Shown one piece after another: positions 9,054 through 15,451 of a stretch of 42,899 nt of DNA. The stretch is from Christensenella sp. UBA4651 (GTDB lineage: Bacteria; Bacillota; Clostridia; Christensenellales; UBA1242). A model generated the notes under the pieces. The model saw only the letters and a list, made by a program, of their open reading frames with translations, ran no database searches and had not been told where the DNA came from. Numbering within the stretch: the stretch's first letter is position 1; every line of letters starts with the position of its first letter. A program made the translations under genes and the position numbers. The stretch covers positions 1-42,899 of the forward strand of contig DHMD01000072.1 of NCBI GenBank assembly GCA_002405615.1, read 5' to 3'.

Positions 9054-9758
9054 TTACATATTACGAATCAGTCCTACTACTTTACCAATAATTGACACTT
9101 CATCAAAATACATTGGTTCCATAGTTGGGTTTTCTGGTTGCAGTCTAAATCTTCCATTTTCTTTGTAAAATCTTTTTACAGTAGCAGAATCATCAATCAA
9201 AGCGGCAACAATCTCACCATTGTTTGCAGTATCTTGTCTCTTGATAACTACCATATCACCGTCAAAGATACCAGCTTCAATCATACTGTTACCTTTAACT
9301 TTCAAAATAAATAGGTCTGTCCCTCTAAATAAGTTATTTGGCATATAGAATACATCTTCACAGTTCTGTGTAGCCAAAATAGGTTGACCAGCAGTAATTT
9401 GCCCTAGGACAGGAATAGGGGAGTAGTTTTTTACAGCTTCCAAATCTACCTTGTCGCTGATTTCTTGCTCTGCCTTTTCAATTTCACAAATAGGTGTTGT
9501 ATCAACATCATCGATGTCGCCATCGTGAGGCTGCAAGCGCCTACCGTTCAAAATCTCAATGGCCCGATTTTTGTACACATCTCTACGAATCAAACCTTCC
9601 TCTTCCAAATAGTTTAGGTAGTATGAGATTGTAGAAGTTGAACTAATACCCATATGTGAGCCCATCTCTCTCAAAGAAGGTGGAAAACCGTTCTTCGCCT
9701 GAAATTTAATAATATATTCGAATAGTTTATCAGTCTTGTCTTGTATACGTCTTTTCAT
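9054..9758 (-). CDS. lexA: SOS repressor LexA
   Basis: Represses DNA-damage genes and self-cleaves on RecA filaments. I start at the ATG at 9758 because AGGAG lies 7 nt upstream and a consensus promoter lies just beyond; an open frame reaching a TTG at 9809 would overlap the -35 box. The resulting 234-residue protein has the winged-helix DNA-binding domain at 1-70 (KLFEYI..., SLREMGSHMGISSTSTISYYL), the cleavage site Ala123-Gly124 (ITAGQPI), catalytic Ser158 (GNSM) and Lys195 (TVKRF). The linker between the domains is about 50 residues and acidic (DGDIDDVDTT), roughly 30 longer than in Bacillus subtilis LexA, where cleavage falls at Ala91-Gly92. Its own promoter separates it from the recombinase gene upstream. 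Confidence 0.95.
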   Translation of the reverse strand: MKRRIQDKTDKLFEYIIKFQAKNGFPPSLREMGSHMGISSTSTISYYLNYLEEEGLIRRDVYKNRAIEILNGRRLQPHDGDIDDVDTTPICEIEKAEQEISDKVDLEAVKNYSPIPVLGQITAGQPILATQNCEDVFYMPNNLFRGTDLFILKVKGNSMIEAGIFDGDMVVIKRQDTANNGEIVAALIDDSATVKRFYKENGRFRLQPENPTMEPMYFDEVSIIGKVVGLIRNM

Positions 9759-9780
9759 CTTAAATCTCCTTTTTCTGTCT

Positions 9781-9809
9781 ATTATAGCATAAAAATTCGC
9801 TATTGTCAA
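9781..9809 (-). promoter_or_regulatory. lexA promoter
   Basis: On the minus strand a perfect TTGACA (9804-9809) and a perfect TATAAT (9781-9786) are 17 nt apart, about 22 nt upstream of the lexA ATG. I do not see a clean Bacillus-type LexA box over it. Confidence 0.88.
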
Positions 9810-9828
9810 ACATTTTTTCTAAACTTTC

Positions 9829-10875
9829 TCATTCATTTCTCAATTTTACTTTACTCGCTGCAGCTCTGCGCACGTCCTCCGTCATAGCGGCATAGTGCTT
9901 CTTGGTAGTATTTATATCCTTGTGTCCCAGCACGTCTGCCACAACATAAATATCTTTTGTTTCCCTATACAAATTCGTGCCATAGGTACTCCTCAACTTG
10001 TGCGGACTAATGTTTTTGAGTGGTGTAACGAGGCTACTGTATTTTTTTACGAGGTTTTGTACGGCTCTTGTTGAAATACGCTTCTTTTGCAGCGACAGGA
10101 ACAATGCCCGCTCACTCTCAGGCAATCCCTTGATAGAGCTTCTACTTTCGAGATACGCCTTCAATGCTTTTGCCACTTCATCAGAGAAATATAACACTAC
10201 CTGAGCACCGCCCTTGCGTATTACCTTGAATCCGTTTATAGAGAAATCAATGTCATCAACATCTAGCCCAACACACTCGCTCACGCGTATGCCTGTTCCC
10301 AAGAGTAGGGTAACTATGGCATAATCTCTCGCTTCTGTATGCTTGTGGAATGCCTGTTGAGTAGGGGATAGGGCATAACCAGTTTCCGCCATATCGAGGA
10401 GATTTACCATCTCATCGACCTCCAAACGAACGATATTTTTCTCATGCAATTTAGGCAAATCTACCTTATCGGTAACGTTTTTGTCCAGTTTTTCTTTCTT
10501 AAAAAAGTAGCTAAAAAACGAGCGCAAGGTAGACAATTTGCGTGATTTCGCCTGCTCATTGTTATGATATGTCTTCCCATTAAACTCATAAACAGTGAGA
10601 AATTCCATAAAATTCTCTATCTCAGTAGCCGTGAGCGTGTTTAGGTCCATCAGCGAAATCTGTTTTGGTGCACGACCGTAAAATTGCGGGGCGTGGGTAG
10701 CCAAATAATAGAAAAAAATTCTCAAATCATAAGCATAATTAAGTCGGGTGAGGGGAGTAGTCGTATTCTCGACACCCACAAAAAATTCACTGCAAAAATA
10801 CGGCAATTCCGCTCTTAATTCTCGTAAACGCTCCATATTTTTATCATTGCGTTGAACATAATACTTTTCAGACAT
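9829..10875 (-). CDS. XerC-like tyrosine recombinase/integrase
   Basis: Site-specific recombinase of the phage-integrase family. The ATG at 10875 is chosen because AGAGG lies 8 nt upstream and a promoter lies beyond; the open frame upstream of it runs through the promoter. The 348-residue protein has a SAM-like N-terminal core-binding domain (about 25-125) and a catalytic domain with Arg197 (TGIRVSE), Lys221, His292-x-x-Arg295 (HKLR), His318 (LGHKD) and nucleophile Tyr328 (KKHYA), so the pentad is complete. It could be the chromosome dimer resolvase (XerC/D/S type) or a stand-alone integrase; no other mobile-element genes are near, which favours a Xer-like role. lexA follows 70 nt downstream, and an unusual inverted repeat lies about 450 nt upstream. 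Confidence 0.9.
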   Translation of the reverse strand: MSEKYYVQRNDKNMERLRELRAELPYFCSEFFVGVENTTTPLTRLNYAYDLRIFFYYLATHAPQFYGRAPKQISLMDLNTLTATEIENFMEFLTVYEFNGKTYHNNEQAKSRKLSTLRSFFSYFFKKEKLDKNVTDKVDLPKLHEKNIVRLEVDEMVNLLDMAETGYALSPTQQAFHKHTEARDYAIVTLLLGTGIRVSECVGLDVDDIDFSINGFKVIRKGGAQVVLYFSDEVAKALKAYLESRSSIKGLPESERALFLSLQKKRISTRAVQNLVKKYSSLVTPLKNISPHKLRSTYGTNLYRETKDIYVVADVLGHKDINTTKKHYAAMTEDVRRAAASKVKLRNE

Positions 10876-10894
10876 ATTCAAAACCTCTTGCAGT

Positions 10895-10923
10895 ATTATA
10901 TCAAATATTCTCAAATTTGTAAA
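10895..10923 (-). promoter_or_regulatory. Promoter of the tyrosine recombinase gene
   Basis: Minus-strand TTTACA (10918-10923) and TATAAT (10895-10900) with a 17-nt spacer, ending about 20 nt before the recombinase ATG. Confidence 0.82.
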
Positions 10924-10933
10924 ATATATTTGC

Positions 10934-10956
10934 GAACATTTTAGTATTAAATGTTC
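10934..10956. repeat. Inverted GAACATTT pair upstream of the recombinase promoter
   Basis: GAACATTT (10934-10941) and its exact complement AAATGTTC (10949-10956) are 7 nt apart and begin about 10 nt upstream of the -35 box. A third GAACATTT stands at 10971-10978. The arrangement looks like a repressor site; GAACAT resembles one half of a Bacillus-type LexA box, but the spacing between halves is not the usual one. Confidence 0.45.
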
Positions 10957-11323
10957 TATGTCTAAAATTAGAACATTTTTTCTTTTTGTTTGTTACTAAA
11001 ATGAAGTGCATAGTACTGCTAATCACTAAATATAGAATATTTCAATAGCAACATTTTGCAAAGTCGTTTGAGCGAGAGCTTTTGACATTTTATTAGTACG
11101 ACTATTTCATATAAATTAGATGAATAGTTACTCATCAAAAAATATAAACTCTGTGTCAGCGCGTTTTACAACGAGTTTATACAGAGTAAAACGTTTTATA
11201 TAAATCTATAATCAAAAAACAAAATTCAATATATAATGGATTAAATTTAATTTATTATATAAAGAAAATTTATTAAAAAATTGTAAAAACACCAAAATTC
11301 GTTTTATTTCCTGCTTTACTACA

Positions 11324-11361
11324 CTAACTATGCGTAAAACTTGTCTTTTACGCATAGTTAG
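11324..11361. repeat. Perfect 16-bp inverted repeat with 6-nt spacer
   Basis: CTAACTATGCGTAAAA (11324-11339) is followed by CTTGTC and then the exact complement TTTTACGCATAGTTAG (11346-11361). There is no flanking T-run on either strand, so it is not a normal terminator. The inner 11-6-11 geometry matches that of Xer recombination sites, and a tyrosine recombinase is encoded nearby. GTTAGAACATTGTTAAC continues over its right end. Confidence 0.6.
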
Positions 11362-11492
11362 AACATTGTTAACAAATTATTCCCTACTATCCACATCAAA
11401 TTATATTTGCTCTTTATCAAACGATTTTATAATGCGATTACACAGAGCTTGTTAAAAATATCTTGTTGATTTATGGGAATTTTATACAAAAA

Positions 11493-12170
11493 CTACAATC
11501 TAAATAGCCCCAGTAAATAATCACCTTGTTTTAGGTTCTTTCTGCGTGTAGCGTAATCAGGCAGAACACTACCAACCAATTTCCAAAACAATTTAGAGTG
11601 ATTCATCTGCACCAAGTGCGACAACTCATGCACGATTACATAATCAATCAAATCGTGTGGTAACAAAATAAGACGCCAATTTAGAGAAACTACACCTAAC
11701 GAGTTACACACTCCCCAACAAGTTTTTGCATTTGTAAGCTTGACCATTTTGGGCTGTAACTGCATCAGCACGCTAAAATACTCTACACGTTTTGACAAAA
11801 TATCCAAAGCAATCGTGCGATACCATTTGACAAGTTGTTTAATGAGTATTTGTTCATCGCTATACTTCGCTGGGACAACACAGTAATTTGGCTCTAACGT
11901 AATTTTTTTGACATTCTCATCAAAAGTGATGTGATAAATCTGACCACAAAACATCATATCTGTGTAGTGTATTATGTCAAAATTAAGTTGTTGAGTTGAC
12001 CGAATTTTGTCCAAGTGAAGCCTAATCCAATCTTCACGCTTTGCCACAAGTTCCTCAATTTTGGTAAAAGGCAGGCTGCGAGGCGCTTTGACAATTATCT
12101 CACACTTTGGGCTAATGCTGATACTCACAGAACGCCTATTTGTTCTAATTAAATAATCAATTTTGTACAC
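11493..12170 (-). CDS. YgjP/WSS-type zinc metallopeptidase (DUF45 family)
   Basis: A 225-residue protein of the YgjP-like M48-related family. The zinc motif is visible as His181-Glu-Leu-Ser-His185 with a third ligand candidate His191 (MNHSKLFW), inside the conserved block that begins YVIVHELSHLV. Upstream, TCWGVCNSLGVVSLNWRL is the family's usual W-G-x-C...LNWRL stretch. The start is GTG with AGGGG about 6 nt upstream. There is no signal peptide, so it acts in the cytoplasm. Family members are widespread and poorly characterised; some are fused to or found near restriction or repair systems. It is divergent from the PadR gene and is the only gene of its unit. Confidence 0.85.
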   Translation of the reverse strand: MYKIDYLIRTNRRSVSISISPKCEIIVKAPRSLPFTKIEELVAKREDWIRLHLDKIRSTQQLNFDIIHYTDMMFCGQIYHITFDENVKKITLEPNYCVVPAKYSDEQILIKQLVKWYRTIALDILSKRVEYFSVLMQLQPKMVKLTNAKTCWGVCNSLGVVSLNWRLILLPHDLIDYVIVHELSHLVQMNHSKLFWKLVGSVLPDYATRRKNLKQGDYLLGLFRL

Positions 12171-12292
12171 AATAATCCCCTACCCCCAAAAAAGTTGTCT
12201 ACCTAATTTTTACTACAAAAGCAGCAATTTATCAAGTAAATTTAGCCATTTTTTGAATTTTCCTATAAAAATTTTGAAATCTGCCAAATTAT

Positions 12293-12321
12293 TTGACAAA
12301 AATTTAATTTTAATATAAAAT
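12293..12321 (+). promoter_or_regulatory. Promoter of the PadR-type regulator gene
   Basis: TTGACA at 12293-12298 and TAAAAT at 12316-12321 are 17 nt apart, 23 nt before the ATG at 12345. Confidence 0.75.
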
Positions 12322-12344
12322 CAAATAGAGAAATGGAGGCAAAA

Positions 12345-13865
12345 ATGGTTAGCCAGATAAATAAAATTATTCTAAAATCGCTTGAAACGGGCGACAAATA
12401 CGGTCTTGAAATCATAAAAGATATTCAATCTTTTACCAATAATAGGGTTGTTTTGAAGCAGCCTAGTTTATATAGTGCGCTTAGGCGTATGGAGAAAAAG
12501 GGGCTAATCAGTTCTTTTTGGGAAGACAGCGAGTTGGGCGGTCGCAGGCATTATTATTCTCTGACTCGTTCTGGCAGAGAGGAATTGCAGGCTGACAATG
12601 TCGTGAGTGAATCTGATATACAGTCAATTTTGTATGAGGTCAACAAGAGTTTGCAAAACGGTTCGCAAGGGATTGTCCAAGAAGTCCCAGAACCAGTAAT
12701 AAAAAACAAAATGGCTTATGAAAAATTTGACCCACGAGAGGAACAGACAGCGGGCAAGAGCTTTTCACAACAAGTTCGAAAATTTGCAGAACCAGCAACT
12801 ATTGAGGAAAAATCTACTCAAAATTCGAGTATTAATAATTTTGAAACGGTCAAATCCATGCCACAACCTGAGCCCAAGCAAAAAGAAGAAGCCAGTAGCT
12901 TTTGGCGTGAATCTATGCTAAACGAGAATAGTGAGCAATCTACTAAAAGTAATGAGTCGCTCGAATTTAAGATGGACGAGAATAAGCCGAGCAGATTTGA
13001 GATAAATTACAAGGATATTTTGGGAGATTTGGATGCTAACAAGCCACAAGAGAACACAAATCTCTCCCCTACCCCAATCGCAAATAATTTAAGCGAGCAG
13101 CAAGAACAGCAGCAGCGTGCTAAACAATATTCTTCGCAATTTAGCCAAATTTTTGCCTCTAACAAGAACACTCAACCATCTAAAACTACCATAACAAAAG
13201 AGCAAGAAGAATTGCGAAACGCAATTTTCAAGCGTCAAAATCAGAGTACTTTGGACGAAATCGGCAGAAGATACAACCTAAATACAGTACAGCATAAACA
13301 TCAGGAAGCACCTCAACAGCCAGTTCAGCAGGTTGAAGAATATAGTAATCTAACAAAAGTTTCCCCAAGCGAAATTGAGGTAAAACAATATATTCGCGAC
13401 ACAGGAATTGTAAGCAGCAGTGAAAAAGAATTTATAAACATTAATAAATTAATACTTGCACGCTCAATAATTATGGCATTCTTTTTTGCGATGTCTGTAC
13501 TGATTTCTTACTTTGTATTTAATGAGCAAAACTTTATTTACGCCCCACACGAATGTTTGTATTGGATAGCCTTGGGTGCAGCAGTCCTGTATATCGGAAT
13601 TATGCTTGCGATAACTCTGCCCAAATTCAATAAAAAAGTCCAACTGAAAAAAATAAATTGGTTTGTAAATTTATTTTACAGAGCGCTAATTGCTGTCGCA
13701 CTGTTTACGTTTGTAATTGCTCTTTGCTTGTGTTTTGGTATGACAAACTTTATGCAAATTGAGTTCTTTACAATATGGTATATCTCAGCGCTTGCAATCG
13801 GAGACATTTTAGTTTCCTGGCTTATTGGATACATTGTTTATTCTACAAAAGCTTTTAGAGAATAG
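12345..13865 (+). CDS. PadR-family regulator fused to a disordered linker and four membrane helices
   Basis: The start is the ATG at 12345, because GGAGG at 12335-12339 overlaps an earlier in-frame ATG and is ideally spaced for this one. The 506-residue protein begins with a winged-helix PadR domain (1-82): KSLETGDKYGLEIIKDI, then PSLYSALRRMEKKGLISS, then the wing GGRRHYYSLT. Residues of about 85-365 are polar and rich in Gln, Glu, Asn and Ser with no fold I can see. The last 138 residues have four hydrophobic segments at about 373-391, 405-425, 445-464 and 472-500. This gives a DNA-binding domain tethered to the membrane. The ligand or signal is unknown, and no target operon is obvious. It stands alone between its own promoter and a strong terminator. 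Confidence 0.85.
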   Translation: MVSQINKIILKSLETGDKYGLEIIKDIQSFTNNRVVLKQPSLYSALRRMEKKGLISSFWEDSELGGRRHYYSLTRSGREELQADNVVSESDIQSILYEVNKSLQNGSQGIVQEVPEPVIKNKMAYEKFDPREEQTAGKSFSQQVRKFAEPATIEEKSTQNSSINNFETVKSMPQPEPKQKEEASSFWRESMLNENSEQSTKSNESLEFKMDENKPSRFEINYKDILGDLDANKPQENTNLSPTPIANNLSEQQEQQQRAKQYSSQFSQIFASNKNTQPSKTTITKEQEELRNAIFKRQNQSTLDEIGRRYNLNTVQHKHQEAPQQPVQQVEEYSNLTKVSPSEIEVKQYIRDTGIVSSSEKEFININKLILARSIIMAFFFAMSVLISYFVFNEQNFIYAPHECLYWIALGAAVLYIGIMLAITLPKFNKKVQLKKINWFVNLFYRALIAVALFTFVIALCLCFGMTNFMQIEFFTIWYISALAIGDILVSWLIGYIVYSTKAFRE

Positions 13866-13899
13866 AAAAATCACGGAGATAATCCGTGATTTTTCTATT
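13861..13899. terminator. Bidirectional terminator between the PadR gene and rnhA
   Basis: AATAGAAAAATCACGGA (13861-13877) and its exact complement (13883-13899) make a 17-bp stem around GATAA, with T-runs on both sides. Each arm includes the stop codon of the gene ending there. Confidence 0.9.
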
Positions 13900-14344
13900 T
13901 AAGTGAATCCAAGTATCTGTCGACTTCGTCACGAGCAAGTCTATCGCAAATATTATTATATTTATCATCGGCGTGCCCCTTGACCTTGTGCCAAGTAATC
14001 TGATGTTTCTCTACCAATTCGAGTAGTTTACGCCATAAATCTTCGTTTTTTACAGGCTTTTTGTCCGCTGTTTTCCAATTGTTTTTTATCCAATTATCAG
14101 CCCAATTTTGTAAAAAAGCATTCACTACATAAGCGGAATCACTATATAGGTCGATTTTACAGGGTTCTTTTAATCTAGAAACCGCCTCAATAACAGCGGT
14201 CATTTCCATACGGTTGTTGGTAGTATTATTTTCAAAACCACTGAATTGTTTCTCTACACCATTGTATATCAAAACACACCCCCACCCCCCAGGACCTGGG
14301 TTTTCACTACACGCTCCATCAGTATATATAACAACTGATTTCAT
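13895..14344 (-). CDS. rnhA: Ribonuclease HI
   Basis: Cleaves the RNA strand of RNA-DNA hybrids. The 149-residue protein has all four catalytic acids: Asp9 (YTDGACSENPGPGGW), Glu47 (NNRMEMTA), Asp69 (YSDSAYV) and Asp134 (NICDRLARD), plus the KGHADD motif with the loop His. Length equals that of a single-domain RNase HI, with no hybrid-binding N-terminus. AAGGAG lies 7 nt before the ATG. It forms its own unit, convergent with the PadR gene and divergent from tRNA-Trp. Confidence 0.96.
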   Translation of the reverse strand: MKSVVIYTDGACSENPGPGGWGCVLIYNGVEKQFSGFENNTTNNRMEMTAVIEAVSRLKEPCKIDLYSDSAYVVNAFLQNWADNWIKNNWKTADKKPVKNEDLWRKLLELVEKHQITWHKVKGHADDKYNNICDRLARDEVDRYLDSLK

Positions 14345-14384
14345 AAAATTTCTCCTTTTTTACAAAAAATGTATGCGAATTCTA

Positions 14385-14413
14385 TTGACTAAAAACGAAT
14401 TTTCTAATATAAT
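14385..14413 (+). promoter_or_regulatory. tRNA-Trp promoter
   Basis: TTGACT (14385-14390) and TATAAT (14408-14413) with a 17-nt spacer, ending 14 nt before the mature tRNA 5' end. Confidence 0.8.
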
Positions 14414-14427
14414 AATATTATCCTTTT

Positions 14428-14502
14428 AGGGGAGTGGCTCAACGGTAGAGTAGTGGTCTCCAAAACCATTGGTTCAGAGTTCGAATCTCTGCTCCCCTGC
14501 CA
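14428..14502 (+). tRNA. tRNA-Trp (anticodon CCA)
   Basis: The cloverleaf is readable by eye. Acceptor AGGGGAG pairs with CTCCCCT; the D-stem is GCTC/GAG(T). Anticodon stem GTGGT/ACCAT encloses loop CTCCAAA with anticodon CCA. T-stem CAGAG/CTCTG encloses TTCGAAT. The discriminator is G, as expected for tRNA-Trp, and the CCA end is encoded at 14500-14502. Confidence 0.95.
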
Positions 14503-15439
14503 AATACGCCTTCTTGATTATAGGCGATTGTAGGACAGCACTTTGCTGTTCTTTTTTATTTTGTAAATTATTTAATATAAGCTCTTGGCTTTTGTTTGTA
14601 CCATTTTTTATTCTTTTTTCGAAATTTAGCAAATTTTGTGAAAAAACTTTATTCAACACATTTTCGGTATAAAACTTTGCTAAATAATTCCACAAATCTT
14701 GCATACCCAAATAATCCATAGAAATGCCGTTAGGATTCTGTTCGCCCGTTCCATTAAAATCTGTTCCCAGACCGACACAATCCTCACCCGCATATTCCAA
14801 AAAATTATCCAAGTGTCGGCGAATAAGCTCAAAATCGGCAAAACTTCCACCCAGCAATGTATTATACAAACAAAGCCCAACATACCCATTTCTTTTACCA
14901 ATTTCTGCAAGTTGTGCAGCATTTAAGTTTCTTTTGATTGAATACACTTCGCTACTTGCTGTATGAGAACAAAACAGTTCTTTTTGCAGTTCCGAAATAT
15001 CCCAAAACGACTGTTCGTTGAGATGTGCGACATCAACCAAAATGTTATTCTTGTTTAATTCTGTTACAACTTTCTTGCCCCACTTGCTCAATTTTTTCTT
15101 TGACAAAGCACCACCAGCAAGTTTATTTTCATAATTCCAAGTGAGAGTAGCACAAAAAGGCTTGAATTTAACAAACTTTTGTAAAGATTTGAAATCATCA
15201 ACGAACTCAATATTTTCAAACGACTTAACTACCAAATTAGAATCATTGAGTAGTGAAAACTTGTGTTCAATATCGTCAAAAACCATTGATTTTTCTTGTT
15301 TCTTTTGTTCTTGACTAAAATAATAGGCCGTAAAAAGTTTTACGACCTTATTATGTTTGCAAAAATTCAAATATCGTGAAACTTCTGCACTTGAATTAAA
15401 TGTCATTAATAAATCATTATGTGCATCTGCTATTTGCAT
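14474..15439 (-). CDS. M19 (renal-type) membrane dipeptidase family protein
   Basis: Zinc dipeptidase family that hydrolyses dipeptides, including those with a C-terminal D-amino acid. Visible family features in the 321-residue frame are the N-terminal metal motif DAHND (His7-x-Asp9), the LTWNYENKLAGG stretch, ILVDVAHLNEQSFWDI with a metal His, FCSHTASS with the next metal His, and VGLGTDFNG near the C-terminal third. AAGGAG precedes the ATG, 12 nt after rny ends, so it is probably cotranscribed with rny. The last 40 residues or so (from about RIKNGTNKSQ) go beyond the usual family end. They are encoded opposite the tRNA-Trp terminator and the last 29 nt of the tRNA itself. No signal peptide is visible, so the product is likely cytoplasmic. 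Confidence 0.85.
   Translation of the reverse strand: MQIADAHNDLLMTFNSSAEVSRYLNFCKHNKVVKLFTAYYFSQEQKKQEKSMVFDDIEHKFSLLNDSNLVVKSFENIEFVDDFKSLQKFVKFKPFCATLTWNYENKLAGGALSKKKLSKWGKKVVTELNKNNILVDVAHLNEQSFWDISELQKELFCSHTASSEVYSIKRNLNAAQLAEIGKRNGYVGLCLYNTLLGGSFADFELIRRHLDNFLEYAGEDCVGLGTDFNGTGEQNPNGISMDYLGMQDLWNYLAKFYTENVLNKVFSQNLLNFEKRIKNGTNKSQELILNNLQNKKEQQSAVLQSPIIKKAYLAGEQRFEL
14533..14560 (+). terminator. tRNA-Trp terminator
   Basis: GGACAGCA (14533-14540), loop CTT, TGCTGTTC (14544-14551) with one G-T pair, followed directly by a T-run. It lies inside the antisense of the dipeptidase 3' end. Confidence 0.75.
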
Positions 15440-15451
15440 AAGGTCTCCTTA

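Larger units (their letters stand above)
10924..11492. other. 569-nt AT-rich gap with no convincing gene
   Basis: I see no open frame with a ribosome binding site on either strand. The gap holds several inverted repeats: GAACATTT pairs at 10934-10956, TATAAACT/AGTTTATA at 11143-11150/11174-11181, CGTTTTAC/GTAAAACG at 11162-11169/11186-11193, and the long perfect pair at 11324-11361. The heptamer GTTTTAC or its complement occurs at 11163, 11186 and 11334, with a near copy at 11346. No hairpin is followed by a T-run as a terminator would be. It probably contains regulatory or recombinase-binding DNA. Confidence 0.55.

Noticed and set aside
9759..9809. N-terminal extension of LexA from a TTG at 9809
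   Set aside because: It would overlap the consensus promoter and bypass a well-placed ribosome binding site.
9756..9835. Bacillus-type LexA box at the lexA promoter
   Set aside because: Only outward-facing partial matches (GTTTG, CGAAT) are present; nothing palindromic at the right spacing.
9829..10875. Evidence for an integrated phage or transposon
   Set aside because: The recombinase stands alone among housekeeping genes with no capsid, replication or transposase genes and no flanking direct repeats that I can see.
11324..11361. Rho-independent terminator
   Set aside because: The stem is AT-rich and not followed by a T-run on either strand, and no gene ends close to it.
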